This document shows positions 37,395 to 46,780 of a stretch of 64,000 nucleotides of DNA, piece by piece (within the stretch, counting starts at the first letter, position 1; each line of letters opens with the position of its first letter). The stretch covers positions 24,128 to 88,127 of the forward strand of contig CALJNR010000021.1 in the NCBI GenBank assembly GCA_937981575.1, written 5' to 3'. This DNA comes from an uncultured Clostridia bacterium (GTDB taxonomy: Bacteria > Bacillota > Clostridia > Lachnospirales > Cellulosilyticaceae). Under the pieces are notes generated by a model, which did not search any database, was not told the origin of the DNA, and saw only the letters and a list, made by a program, of their open reading frames with translations. Both the position numbers and the translations under genes were made by a program.

Positions 37395-38063
37395 ATGTAC
37401 CAGATTATAAGACAAAAAAGAAAAACAGTAGCTATTTATATAGATGAAAATATGGAGGTTATTATTAAGGTTCCAAATAAAATGAGTGCAAAAGAACTTC
37501 AAGGACTGATAGAAAAGTATCAGCCTCAGATTCAGAAAATGCTTCAGAAAAAAGAAGAATTGAGGCAAAAAAGTGACTGGCGTATAACAGGAGAAATTTT
37601 ATATTTAGGCACATATAGAAAAGTGCATATTGCCCAGGAGTCTTATGGAAAATCGGATATATCATTTCAAGAGAATCAATTTTTTATCAAAACGCAAGGG
37701 AATAATAAAGACGAAGAAGCTAAGCAGCTTATTGAAGCATTTTATAGAAAAGAAGCTGGTATTATACTGACACAGCTAACAAATTATTATGCTGGGATGA
37801 TAAATGCAGAATACAAAAAAATTACTATCCGGAATCAAAAGACAAGATGGGGAAGTTGCTCAACCAAAGGAAACATCTCTTATAATGTAAGATTGTTATG
37901 TGCACCGAAAGAAATGATAGCTTACGTTGTGCTCCATGAAGTCATGCATTTAAAGCATTTTAACCATAGCCTGACGTTTTGGGAGGAGATTGGAAAAGTT
38001 ATGCCTGATTATCGAGATAAAGTGAATTACTTTAAACGATTTGGACAAAACTTTATCCTATAG
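37395..38063 (+). CDS. YgjP family zinc metalloprotease (DUF45)
   Basis: 222 residues. Zincin motif HEVMHLKHFNHS (HExxH plus a third His) near the C-terminus, preceded by the family hallmarks TRWGSCSTKGNISYN and RLLCAP. Family members are related to SprT and WSS1 proteases; function unproven. There are two ATGs (37389, 37395); AAGG spacing favours the second. Confidence 0.88.
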   Translation: MYQIIRQKRKTVAIYIDENMEVIIKVPNKMSAKELQGLIEKYQPQIQKMLQKKEELRQKSDWRITGEILYLGTYRKVHIAQESYGKSDISFQENQFFIKTQGNNKDEEAKQLIEAFYRKEAGIILTQLTNYYAGMINAEYKKITIRNQKTRWGSCSTKGNISYNVRLLCAPKEMIAYVVLHEVMHLKHFNHSLTFWEEIGKVMPDYRDKVNYFKRFGQNFIL

Positions 38064-38089
38064 GTTACTATGAATAAAGGAGTAAAGCG

Positions 38090-38587
38090 ATGGAAAAGGG
38101 ACATGTTGCAATCTATTATGGGAGTGGGAGAGGAAAAACGACGTCAGCTATTGGACTTGGGATAAGAGCTGTTGGTAACAATCAAAAAGTTATTATGATA
38201 CAGTTTTTAAAACAACATATAGAAGGAGAATGCAGAGTTCTAAAAGATTTGGAACCTTATTTTAAAGTATTTAACTTCGAGAAAAGACATGAAGGAAAAG
38301 GCAGTTTAAAGGAAGATGAAAAAGAGGAATTAGTCAGTGAAATCAAAAATGCATTTAAATTCGCGGCTAAAGTCATGGATATAAGAGAATGTGACCTACT
38401 AATTTTAGATGAAGTACTTAATACAATTGAAAAAGGATTAATAGAGGAAGAGGAGCTTTGCAGCTTAATTGACCATCATAAGCCTGAGGATATAACTCTG
38501 GTTTTAACGGGCCATTTGCTGCCTGAAGGTCTCGCTGAGCGTGCGGATTATATTAGTTTCATTCAAGAGATAAAGAGGAATGGATAA
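38090..38587 (+). CDS. cob(I)alamin adenosyltransferase, BtuR/CobO type
   Basis: Transfers the adenosyl group of ATP to cobalamin, producing coenzyme B12. P-loop GSGRGKTTSAIG at residues 11-22; LLILDEVLNTIEKGL and LVLTGH are family motifs. 165 residues, about the usual length. 27 nt downstream of the YgjP gene. The only obvious B12 user in the window is nrdJ at 32580. AAAGGAG lies 8 nt before the ATG. Confidence 0.92.
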   Translation: MEKGHVAIYYGSGRGKTTSAIGLGIRAVGNNQKVIMIQFLKQHIEGECRVLKDLEPYFKVFNFEKRHEGKGSLKEDEKEELVSEIKNAFKFAAKVMDIRECDLLILDEVLNTIEKGLIEEEELCSLIDHHKPEDITLVLTGHLLPEGLAERADYISFIQEIKRNG

Positions 38588-38700
38588 GAAAAAGATTGTA
38601 AAAATGTAATTGAAAAAATTACTTAGGAGGATTTTAGTAGGTTTACATACAGCTGATGTTTATTTTAATCTTCCTAAATCTAGTTCAGAAAGGCAGTATG

Positions 38701-38759
38701 ATAAAGAAGGTGTATTGATTAATGGGACTTAGAGCGCATTATCAATACACCTTCTTTAT
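38701..38759. terminator. long perfect inverted repeat, probable bidirectional terminator
   Basis: 19-bp perfect stem (ATAAAGAAGGTGTATTGAT with its complement), extended by AATG/CATT with a bulge, between convergent genes. No T-run follows on either side, so termination is likely but not certain. Confidence 0.55.
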
Positions 38760-38828
38760 GTTAGTTAAAGATCGGATGGGTTAGCTCGAAGAGAAACAGC
38801 GTGAGGGACATAAAAAATGGCCATAGAA

Positions 38829-39809
38829 CTAGAAAGATAAAACAGATTTATACCAATCGATAGTTTTAATGATTCCATCATGAAAGCTAAAACTTGGATC
38901 ATAATGCAATAGCTGTCTTGCTTTATTAATATCAGCGTAACTATGAGGAATGTCCCCTGTTCTAGCCTCACTATATACAGGCATAATATCTTTTGATAAT
39001 AAGCTTTTCAATGTATCATAAAGTTCGTTAAGCGTTATCTGCCCGCCATAGGCAATGTTAAACACTTCTCCAGCAGCTTCCAAAGGCGCAAGGCATGCCT
39101 TAAGATTAGCTTCTACAACATTAGCAACATAAGTAAAATCCCGTGAAAAAGTGCCGTCACCATAGATAGTTGGAACTTCATTATGCATCAGAAGGCGGAT
39201 GAATCTAGGGATGACCGCACTGTACTCGGAATCTGGATCCTGTTTTTTGCCAAAAACATTGAAGTACCTAAGTCCTATAGTTTCAAGCCCATATAACTTA
39301 AAAAAGATATGTGCATATAATTCGTTTACTCTTTTAGTAAGAGCGTAAGGGGAGAGAGGCGTGCCTATGCGGCTTTCTTCTTTAGGCAGAGAAGGGTAGT
39401 CACCATATACCGAGGAAGATGAAGCATAAACAAATCGTTTAACCCTTTTTTCTTTTGCGGCCATAAGCATATTCAGAGTTCCTTTAATATTAATAGCTTC
39501 ATATTCTAAAGGCAATTTAATAGATCTAGGGACTGAACCCCAGGCTGCCTGATGCAAAACATAATCTATGTCTTCGCAGCTTTTAAGACATAACTCTAAA
39601 TTTCTGATATCTCCAATCACTACTTCTAAATTTTCATTTTGAATCCAAGGGGTCAAGTGACTAAGTTTACCGGTTGACAGATTATCAAGAACCCTTACTT
39701 TGCACCCTTTATTAAGAAGAACTTCTACGATATTTGCTCCTATAAAACCAGCGCCTCCAGTGACTAAAAATTTCGTTTCAGCAGGAAAAGTAACATCGCT
39801 GTATCCCAT
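38829..39809 (-). CDS. NAD-dependent nucleotide-sugar epimerase (TviC/WbpP-like)
   Basis: 326 residues, extended SDR: GGAGFIGANIVEVL for NAD, YASSSSVYGD, catalytic YALTK near 160. FGKKQDPDSEYSAVIPRF and YGDGTFSRDFTYVANVVEAN are characteristic of the UDP-GlcNAc/UDP-GlcNAcA 4-epimerase group. Last gene of the minus-strand glycan operon, 1-2 nt after the dehydrogenase, so the pair probably makes UDP-GalNAcA from UDP-GlcNAc. GGAGG lies 7 nt before the ATG. Exact substrate inferred. Confidence 0.85.
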   Translation of the reverse strand: MGYSDVTFPAETKFLVTGGAGFIGANIVEVLLNKGCKVRVLDNLSTGKLSHLTPWIQNENLEVVIGDIRNLELCLKSCEDIDYVLHQAAWGSVPRSIKLPLEYEAINIKGTLNMLMAAKEKRVKRFVYASSSSVYGDYPSLPKEESRIGTPLSPYALTKRVNELYAHIFFKLYGLETIGLRYFNVFGKKQDPDSEYSAVIPRFIRLLMHNEVPTIYGDGTFSRDFTYVANVVEANLKACLAPLEAAGEVFNIAYGGQITLNELYDTLKSLLSKDIMPVYSEARTGDIPHSYADINKARQLLHYDPSFSFHDGIIKTIDWYKSVLSF

Positions 39810-39810
39810 G

Positions 39811-41139
39811 CTACAACCTCCAGTACAGATAGCCGAGGTCTAGGACTTCTTGCTTATCAAATATGCCCTTAACATCAATTAGAACAGGAGCGCTGGAGAC
39901 GGATAAACTTTCTTGGGCATAAAGATCTTTAAGGGATTTAGGACTTAATACTTTAAATGCATCATGGGCCACAGCAATAATAATGGCATCCATGTTTTTA
40001 ATTGTTTCAAATGGCACAAGTTCGATATTATATTCAGATTTTACTTCGGTGCTATCTGCTAAAGGATCCATTATAAAGCAATTAATCTGGTACTCCTTTA
40101 GTTTATCTATAATACCTGTGACTTTAGTATTTCTTATGTCAGGACAGTTTTCTTTAAAAGTAAACCCTAAGATGGCAACGTTTGCACCTTTAACTTGTTT
40201 GCTGGCTGCAATAAGCAGCCTAATGGTTTTTTCAGCAATATAGTCACTTATGCTTTCGTTGATTTTTCTAGACACAGACATTAATTTGGGTGTATAACCA
40301 AGTTTTTTGGAGAAGTCAATGAGGTAATAAGGATCAACACTGATGCAGTGCCCTCCTACAAGTCCAGGATAAAGCTGTGTGAAATTCCATTTTGTTGCAG
40401 CAGCTTCGAGGACTTCTAGTGTATCTAAGCCCATTTTATCAAAAATAAGAGCCAGCTCATTAATAAATGCAATATTAATATCTCTTTGGGCATTTTCAAT
40501 CACCTTAGCTGCTTCAGCGACTTGTATGCTTTTGGCCCTAAAAACGCCGGCTTTAATTACGAGTTCATAGACATGAGCAATAATTTCTAAACAATCATTA
40601 TCCATACCAGAAACTATTTTTACAATTTTATCTACCGTATGAATCTTGTCCCCGGGGTTAACACGTTCAGGAGAATAGCCAACCTTGAAGTCTAGTCCGC
40701 ACCTAAGACCAGATTCTTTTTCAAGAACAGGAACACATAGTGTTTCAGTTGCACCAGGAAATACGGTGGATTCATACACAACAATAGATCCTTTCTTTAG
40801 ATTGCGTCCTACTATTTTGGAAGCACTTATAAGTGGCCTTAGATCAGGGGACCTATCACTGTTTATAGGGGTAGGAACGGCGATAATATGAAATTTCGCT
40901 TGTTGTAAGTCTTTTTCATTGGTGGTGAACTGCATAGTTGTTGCTTTTAGTCCATCAGACCCTACTTCTTGAGTTGGATCAATACCATTTAAATAGTTAT
41001 ATATTTTTTTATCATTTATATCAAAACCTATAACCTCCAACCTTTTAGCAAGCTCTATTGCAAGGACTAAACCCACATAACCCAACCCTACCACGGAGAG
41101 TTTTGTTTTTTTATCTATGAGGTCTTTGTAGAGATTCAT
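39811..41139 (-). CDS. UDP-N-acetylhexosamine 6-dehydrogenase (TviB/WbpA-like)
   Basis: 442 residues of the UDP-glucose/GDP-mannose dehydrogenase family: NAD site VVGLGYVGLVLAIELAK (about 17-33), VPTPI, ESTVFPGATE, catalytic Cys in VGGHCISVDPYYL, and the C-terminal UDP-binding domain with AILGFTFKENCPDIRNTKV. The phrase SPERVNPGD and family style favour UDP-GlcNAc over UDP-Glc as substrate. It runs into the epimerase gene. A crossed-repeat element (copy D) lies upstream. Confidence 0.88.
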   Translation of the reverse strand: MNLYKDLIDKKTKLSVVGLGYVGLVLAIELAKRLEVIGFDINDKKIYNYLNGIDPTQEVGSDGLKATTMQFTTNEKDLQQAKFHIIAVPTPINSDRSPDLRPLISASKIVGRNLKKGSIVVYESTVFPGATETLCVPVLEKESGLRCGLDFKVGYSPERVNPGDKIHTVDKIVKIVSGMDNDCLEIIAHVYELVIKAGVFRAKSIQVAEAAKVIENAQRDINIAFINELALIFDKMGLDTLEVLEAAATKWNFTQLYPGLVGGHCISVDPYYLIDFSKKLGYTPKLMSVSRKINESISDYIAEKTIRLLIAASKQVKGANVAILGFTFKENCPDIRNTKVTGIIDKLKEYQINCFIMDPLADSTEVKSEYNIELVPFETIKNMDAIIIAVAHDAFKVLSPKSLKDLYAQESLSVSSAPVLIDVKGIFDKQEVLDLGYLYWRL

Positions 41140-41321
41140 ATGTTTTCAGCTCCCTTCTTGTCTTACTATAATGTATTCAGCTAAGGGAGCATGTGCAACT
41201 GATAATGTTTAATATGATTATTTTTACGCTTTTTATGTTTACTTCAATTAAGTTATAAATAATGATGGACAATAAGTCTAGTGATTTTGACCAAATAAGA
41301 AAAAACCGAGAAATACTAAAG

Positions 41322-41436
41322 TATAGAGAAACAACCTGTAAACTTAAGTTATTCACCGGGGCAAAGTTGTTTCTCACAATGATTTCACATCATGCATCAT
41401 CATGAATAACATAAATCCTAAGATATTAAATCTGTA
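41322..41436 (-). repeat. crossed-inverted-repeat element, copy D (115 nt)
   Basis: Read on the minus strand it is a-b-a'-c-b'-c'. On + coordinates: c' GAGAAACAAC 41326-41335 pairs perfectly with c 41366-41375; b' ends GTTATTCA 41348-41355 and pairs with TGAATAAC 41403-41410 and beyond; a' GATTTCACATC 41381-41391 pairs with 41422-41432. Both hairpin loops are 30 nt. Same 115-nt length as copy C. It lies upstream of the dehydrogenase gene in the same direction. Confidence 0.8.
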
Positions 41437-41473
41437 GTATCCGAGGCTATTAAAATTTATTAAAGTAAATGGG

Positions 41474-42370
41474 TCAAAGCATATCTATTGTATGTGAAGA
41501 TTGTGCGGAAAAAAAGGAGAAGTTTTCCTCGGCAGATGCTTTGTCATAATAATGATGCGCTTGAGCGTTTATATCATGAACAGAAGCACTGTAGAAAGAA
41601 CGCTTGCCGCTTTTTATAGCTTCAAGATAGTGCTGCGTTTTAAGATTTGCAACAGAAGCAAAAGACTTATGGGTATAAAGTTTAGGATAAAACTCACGGC
41701 AGCATTCGCATGGTACTGTGCGCTCAAAGCGGCATAAGTTCAGCATAGGACAGGCATCACAATGAATCTGTGTTCTGAAATCCACATAGAACTCTCCGGT
41801 ATAGGCAGTGCGAAAAGGGGTAAAAAGATTAATGCGAGGGCCTATTTCTTTATCGGCACCACAGGTCTCTTCATTCCAATACCCTATTAGTTCAATGACT
41901 TCGGGTGTAAGATAGTTGAAACAGCCAATAAGCATATTTGCGTAATAACATGTTTTACCATGAGACTTAACGGGGACTAGGGTACTAAGTTTTGTATCAA
42001 AGTGGGCTTTTGAAACCGCGCCGATAAGCCCTAAGTCAGGAAAGGCACTTAGGGTTTGTTCGAATTTTTGAATAAAATGAGGTTCTTTTACCCAAACATC
42101 ATTTTCTATATGGATGAAAGGCTGGTTTTTGGTACGTTTACTAAGCCCATAGTTAATGGCATAAACAACGCCATAATTCCTCTCAAAACGATGCTTTATT
42201 TTAATACGGTCATCTTTAAGTGTTTCAATATATTCCCAAATACCGTCAACAGAGCCGTTATCTACAATACATAGTTCAAAATCATCTTCGGTTTGCAGAA
42301 GTGCTTTCAAGTTACTTGCAGCAGCTCCGGCGCGGTTATAAGAAAGAAAACATACCAAAGGGATAGGCAT
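41474..42370 (-). CDS. GT2 family glycosyltransferase with Cys cluster
   Basis: About 298 residues. GT-A fold N-terminus: VCFLSYNRAGAAASNLKALL, then VDNGSVDG (nucleotide and metal site) and HIENDVWV where a DxD is expected. The C-terminal third has a tight cysteine cluster (CDACPMLNLC, CECCREF), unusual for GT2 enzymes. Start: ATG at 42370, 8 nt behind AAGG, rather than the GTG at 42379. Third gene of the operon. Confidence 0.8.
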   Translation of the reverse strand: MPIPLVCFLSYNRAGAAASNLKALLQTEDDFELCIVDNGSVDGIWEYIETLKDDRIKIKHRFERNYGVVYAINYGLSKRTKNQPFIHIENDVWVKEPHFIQKFEQTLSAFPDLGLIGAVSKAHFDTKLSTLVPVKSHGKTCYYANMLIGCFNYLTPEVIELIGYWNEETCGADKEIGPRINLFTPFRTAYTGEFYVDFRTQIHCDACPMLNLCRFERTVPCECCREFYPKLYTHKSFASVANLKTQHYLEAIKSGKRSFYSASVHDINAQAHHYYDKASAEENFSFFSAQSSHTIDML

Positions 42371-42386
42371 ATCAGCCACCTTCTTT

Positions 42387-43397
42387 CTAGAAATACTTGC
42401 AGTGTTTTTTTACATTGCTTATAAAGTTATCCATCACCTGATCAAAATGATATTCACTATCCATTTTGTTACGGGCATTTTGAGCTAACCTTGATCGTAA
42501 ATTAACATCTAATATTAACTTTTCAATATTTGAATACCATTCATCTAAAGATACTGCAAGGAGGCCATTAAATTGATGTTTAATCAAATCTTGATGATGA
42601 AGCGTTGCGGTTGCAGCAATAGGAATACCTAAAAGCATGATTCGTTTAAGCGAGAAGCCGCTTTTGCCCCATCTTTCAGGGATATCAATATAAGGCATGA
42701 TGAAAATATCAGATTGTGAGAGCCTTGGTATAATATGGGTCAGGTACTTAGTCATAGGCTGGTATTCAATAAAGTTAGCGAAGGGTAAAGCCTCACGAAC
42801 ACTATTACTCCGGTCAGGATAGTCTTTTCCAAGATGCCATCCATACAAATCAAGCTGGAAGTTATATTTTTGGAATAATGCAGATAATGGAGAGGCGATA
42901 GATAACAAATCTTTGGTATAGGCATCCGCACAGGATTGCTGCCAGCTTATTATCAAAGGCATATTATTTTTATGAATAGGATCCGAAAAAGGATAGTTTT
43001 CAATGTCTAATAGACAGCTTATAGTTTCAACAGGAGTAGAGGTATAGTGCTTGAGTGCTTCTTTATGCTGAGCAGTTCCTACTAGAATGAGATCAGTTGA
43101 GTCAAGGGTGTGGATATGCTCAGCATTTTTCATATCTTGAAAATCATCATCAATATGAACTAAGAAAACCTTGCCTTTTAAGTGTTTAAAAGCTTTGCTG
43201 ATATGAGCTGGGCACTGGATTGTTTTTTGAAAAAAAATAATCCCGCTATTTACTTTTTCAAGAATACTGTATTTGTCTTGTAAGGTTTCTACAATTTCAA
43301 CAGAGTATCCTTTCTGCATTAATCCTTTTGCAAACATACGGTTAGAGTAGGAGGTAGTTGAATTACCGCTTCCTAATACAAAAAAATAGACTTTCAT
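42387..43397 (-). CDS. glycosyltransferase, GT4-like
   Basis: About 336 residues. GT-B style C-terminal half: FIMPYIDIPERWGKSGFSLKRIMLLGIPIAA, then EWYSNIEKLILDVNLRSRLAQNAR, typical of group 1 transferases. The N-terminus KVYFFVLGSGNSTTSYSNRM fits an acceptor domain. ATG at 43397 with GGGGTG 6 nt upstream. It sits between two other transferases of the same strand. Confidence 0.78.
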   Translation of the reverse strand: MKVYFFVLGSGNSTTSYSNRMFAKGLMQKGYSVEIVETLQDKYSILEKVNSGIIFFQKTIQCPAHISKAFKHLKGKVFLVHIDDDFQDMKNAEHIHTLDSTDLILVGTAQHKEALKHYTSTPVETISCLLDIENYPFSDPIHKNNMPLIISWQQSCADAYTKDLLSIASPLSALFQKYNFQLDLYGWHLGKDYPDRSNSVREALPFANFIEYQPMTKYLTHIIPRLSQSDIFIMPYIDIPERWGKSGFSLKRIMLLGIPIAATATLHHQDLIKHQFNGLLAVSLDEWYSNIEKLILDVNLRSRLAQNARNKMDSEYHFDQVMDNFISNVKKHCKYF

Positions 43398-43498
43398 ATT
43401 TATCACCCCAAATCATTTAACCTATAGAGGCAGTTTAACTGGTCTATGAATAAGTATAGAATGAGCACAAGTACGACAAAAATGTAGAATGATTGTTT

Positions 43499-44512
43499 TT
43501 AGGCAGTCTCAGATAATTGTTTTAGCTTGATGAGATATTTTTCATAGGTTGATTCTGGTGAAAAAAGTTTGGCGCGTTCAAGCATTTTAGCTTGAAAATC
43601 AGGCAAGTGATTTAATGTGTCGTATATTTTCGCTAATAAGTCATTTGCATTTGGTGCTGGGAAGGCAGTAATATCTCCAGCACAATTTGCAAGAAGAGCT
43701 GCGTCATCAACAAGCTCAGGCAAGCTTCCGGTGTGAAGCCCCACAAGCGGTGTACCAATATTCATTGTCTCTATGACCATATTTGAGCAGCCTTCATGCG
43801 CTTTCAAATGAAGGACCATATCAACACTTCTTAGCAAGATGGGCATCGCGTCATGGGCTATAGGATTTAAAAGATCTAACTTTGTTACATGACCAAAGTG
43901 GGCATCTTGCAGCATCTTTTGATGGATTGGAAAGGCTCTTCCTAATATCCAAAATTCAATATCTTTATAGGTTTCAAAATGTCTAAGAACCCGCATAAGT
44001 ATTTCCATAGATTTTGTCGCTGTATCTGGCGTTCCCCAATATGCAGCTGCAAGGATTATTTTTTTATCTTGTGAGCGTTCTAGGGTTGGACCAAAAGGCG
44101 TAAATATTTCAGAGTCTGCACAATTGTAGATGATATCTCCATCTGGAGGAAGACCTTTGTATAAGCTGCCAAAAAGTGTTTCTTTGCAAAACTTACTTTG
44201 ATATACAATGGAATCCGCATAAGTAATGATTTTTTTTAATTCATCATTCTTACTTTGAATCAGGTTAGGGTTGTGATGATTGTATAAAAGATAAATGGCT
44301 CCCAGTCTTTGGAGGATTTTAATTTTGTTTTTTTGGAGTTCTTCGAGCTCAGATGGTTTTGAGAGGTTAGCAACAGAACAAAAAACATCTACGTCTGTAC
44401 TTGGTCCATAACTTACCTCACAGCCTTTTGATACACAGTAATGGCTAAACCCTTTAATCCAGCTTCTGGCTCCGCCAGGTCCGTTGAAGTCTGTAGAAAA
44501 ACCTATTTTCAT
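43499..44512 (-). CDS. glycosyltransferase group 1 (GT4)
   Basis: 337 residues; GT-B fold with DFNGPGGARSWIKGF at the N-terminus and the donor-site region VDMVLHLKAHEGCSNMVIETMNIGTPLVGLHTGSLPELV (E...E motif) toward the C-terminus. Probably the first gene of the minus-strand glycan operon (44512 down to 38829). The acceptor is unknown. AGGAGAG precedes the ATG. Confidence 0.85.
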   Translation of the reverse strand: MKIGFSTDFNGPGGARSWIKGFSHYCVSKGCEVSYGPSTDVDVFCSVANLSKPSELEELQKNKIKILQRLGAIYLLYNHHNPNLIQSKNDELKKIITYADSIVYQSKFCKETLFGSLYKGLPPDGDIIYNCADSEIFTPFGPTLERSQDKKIILAAAYWGTPDTATKSMEILMRVLRHFETYKDIEFWILGRAFPIHQKMLQDAHFGHVTKLDLLNPIAHDAMPILLRSVDMVLHLKAHEGCSNMVIETMNIGTPLVGLHTGSLPELVDDAALLANCAGDITAFPAPNANDLLAKIYDTLNHLPDFQAKMLERAKLFSPESTYEKYLIKLKQLSETA

Positions 44513-44633
44513 TTCGTTTCTCTCCTTTTGTAAGAGATGTTGTTTAACAAAAATGTGGTAAAATAAATACAGTTATCATTAATAGGTATATGCCCGAGGA
44601 TTAAGAAGGGTGATAGATTAGAGATGACAAAGT

Positions 44634-44672
44634 AAAAACTGCTGCTTTTATAGATAAAAGCAGCAGTTTTTT
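44634..44672 (-). terminator. terminator after dapB
   Basis: AAAACTGCTGCTTTTAT with its complement around a very short loop; A and T runs on both sides. Confidence 0.85.
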
Positions 44673-44674
44673 AG

Positions 44675-45433
44675 TCAGGCATTTAATAAATGTTCCATAT
44701 TATATAGGCCGGGAGTTTTATTCACTAAGAATTTAGAAGCTTTAATAGCGCCTACAGCAAAAACTTCTTTGGAAGTCGCTTGATGGGTGAGGGAGATAAA
44801 CTCATCATTACCTGCAAATAATATTTCATGTTCACCTACAATTGTACCACCTCTTACTGCATGAATACCTATTTCTTTCTTAGGTCTTTTCTCACGTACT
44901 CCAGAGCGGTCATAACGGTAATTATAAGTATTATCTAAAGTTTCATTAATAGCATCAGCAATAGCTAAGGCTGTTCCACTAGGGGCATCAACTTTTTGAT
45001 TATGGTGTTTTTCGATAATTTCTATATCAAAAGAACTATCGCTCAAAACTTCGGTAGCTCGTTTGGCAAGGGCAATAAGCAAATTAACTCCAAGAGACAT
45101 GTTAGCGGAGAAAAACACTGGTATCTGCGTGCTTGCATTTTGTACATAGGCAATTTCTTCTGGAGAAAGTCCAGTGGTACATACAACTGCTGGTATTTTT
45201 TTCTTAATTGCGTACTCAAGCATAGGAACAACTGCTTTGGCAACTGAAAAATCAATAATTACATCGACATCTATATTACATTCGCTGATGCGGCTAAAAA
45301 CGGGAAAAGGATTTGGAATTTCGAAACTTGGATCTATTCCAGCAGCTAGCTGCACACCTTCATGTTGAGAGATTATACGAGATATTGTTTGGCCAATCAT
45401 GCCATTACAGCCGTGCATTAATATTTTTATCAT
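44675..45433 (-). CDS. dapB: 4-hydroxy-tetrahydrodipicolinate reductase
   Basis: Second committed step to lysine, meso-DAP and, in sporeformers, dipicolinate. 252 residues: NAD(P) site MHGCNGMIGQTI, VCTTGL, FSANMSLGVN, EKHHNQKVDAPSGTALAIA (substrate-binding His/Lys), GTIVGEHEILF. Three ATGs occur close together; the third (45433) has AAAGG at 9 nt and starts MIKILMHG as in the family. 16 nt after dapA. Confidence 0.95.
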   Translation of the reverse strand: MIKILMHGCNGMIGQTISRIISQHEGVQLAAGIDPSFEIPNPFPVFSRISECNIDVDVIIDFSVAKAVVPMLEYAIKKKIPAVVCTTGLSPEEIAYVQNASTQIPVFFSANMSLGVNLLIALAKRATEVLSDSSFDIEIIEKHHNQKVDAPSGTALAIADAINETLDNTYNYRYDRSGVREKRPKKEIGIHAVRGGTIVGEHEILFAGNDEFISLTHQATSKEVFAVGAIKASKFLVNKTPGLYNMEHLLNA

Positions 45434-45458
45434 GTGCATCATCCTTTCTGCTCTGGGA

Positions 45459-46343
45459 TTAAACTAATAACTTAGTGCTTATAAGAGCTTGTTTCAGCTT
45501 AGCGATATTACTTTCTTCCATTTTGGAAAGAGGCATTCTGCAAGGACCTACATTAAAGCCCATCAGATTGAGAGCTTCCTTAACAGGAATAGGGCTTACT
45601 TCGCAGAAAAGCGCATCTACTAATGAAATAAAACTTAACTGCAAATCACGGGCTTCACTTATTCTGCCATCTAAATAGAGGCGTACCATATCATGGGTTT
45701 GCTTTGGTGCAACGTTAGATAATACAGAAATTACGCCTTTGCCACCTAGTGACATGATTGGAACGATTTGATCATCATTACCGGAGTAAAGCGGGAGTTT
45801 ATCACCACACATGGCCGCTATTTGGGCAACCTGAGAGATGTTGCCTGTAGCTTCTTTAAGGCCAATTACAAAATCAAATTTTGAAAGTTCATAAGCTGTA
45901 CTTGGTGCAATATTTACACCTGTACGGCCAGGGACACTATAGACGATCATTGGTAAATCAGCTGCACGACCTATAGCGGCAAAATGCTCAATAAGTCCTT
46001 TCTGTGTTGCTTTATTATAGTAAGGGGTTACCTGAAGGGAGGCATCAACTCCTAGAGCTTTTGCGGCTTTAGTCAGTTCAATACCGTGTCTTGTATCATT
46101 GCTTCCTGTCCCTGCAATAACAGGAACACGCCCTTTAACACGCTCCACAGCTACTTTAATACATTCAAGATGCTCATTATCATCCATAGTAGAAGCTTCT
46201 CCAGTTGTCCCGCAAATAATAATAGCATCTGTACTATTTTCAATCTGCCAGTCAATGAGTTCTTCTAGTTTACCAAAATTAATATCCCCGTTTTCATAAA
46301 ATGGGGTAACAATCGCTACACCAGCACCTTCAAAAATTGCCAT
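45459..46343 (-). CDS. dapA: 4-hydroxy-tetrahydrodipicolinate synthase
   Basis: Condenses pyruvate with aspartate semialdehyde. 294 residues, TIM barrel. Schiff-base lysine K163 in GLKEATGN; Y135 in IVYSVPGRTG; CGTTGEASTM near 44. Forms an operon with dapB behind a lysine riboswitch, so expression should drop when lysine is plentiful. The products also feed wall DAP and spore dipicolinate. Confidence 0.97.
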   Translation of the reverse strand: MAIFEGAGVAIVTPFYENGDINFGKLEELIDWQIENSTDAIIICGTTGEASTMDDNEHLECIKVAVERVKGRVPVIAGTGSNDTRHGIELTKAAKALGVDASLQVTPYYNKATQKGLIEHFAAIGRAADLPMIVYSVPGRTGVNIAPSTAYELSKFDFVIGLKEATGNISQVAQIAAMCGDKLPLYSGNDDQIVPIMSLGGKGVISVLSNVAPKQTHDMVRLYLDGRISEARDLQLSFISLVDALFCEVSPIPVKEALNLMGFNVGPCRMPLSKMEESNIAKLKQALISTKLLV

Positions 46344-46527
46344 AATACCAACCCTTCCATATATTATATAGTTTAAAATAATTATAACCTGTTCAGTTTT
46401 ACTTACAGTGAATCAGTATTCCCCTTTATACCATAATATTCAAAAAAAGGTGTAAAGTGCAATTGCACTTAGTGTTACCAAACAGTATGGATAAATTTCT
46501 TGAAATTTACCCCTATAAAATCTAAAT

Positions 46528-46780
46528 AAAAAAACCAGCTCATAGAGGCTGGCTACATACATATTCATAAACATCGCAGAAAAATGCTGCAATGAAATGA
46601 TAATGGTAGCACTCCACCCTTATTTTACATCAAAGGATGACAGTTGTATAGTTCTTAACGATACAACCAGAAATAAATAGTACAAGCTATTTATCCTTCG
46701 GCGATATCCCCTTTTTACATTTATCACATTCTCTTGCAAGAATCAAAATGTATACTGATGGCTACCGCGCCTCTACATTA
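46528..46780 (-). promoter_or_regulatory. lysine riboswitch with terminator, controlling dapAB
   Basis: On the minus strand the aptamer runs from 46776 to about 46605 (about 172 nt). It contains the conserved lysine-box pieces TAGAGGCGCGGTAGCC, ATCAGTA, GGGGATATCGCCGAAGG, TGTCATCC and GGTGGAGTGCTACC. A terminator stem CCAGC...GCTGG with seven T follows at 46552-46528. Position directly upstream of dapA fits. Confidence 0.9.
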
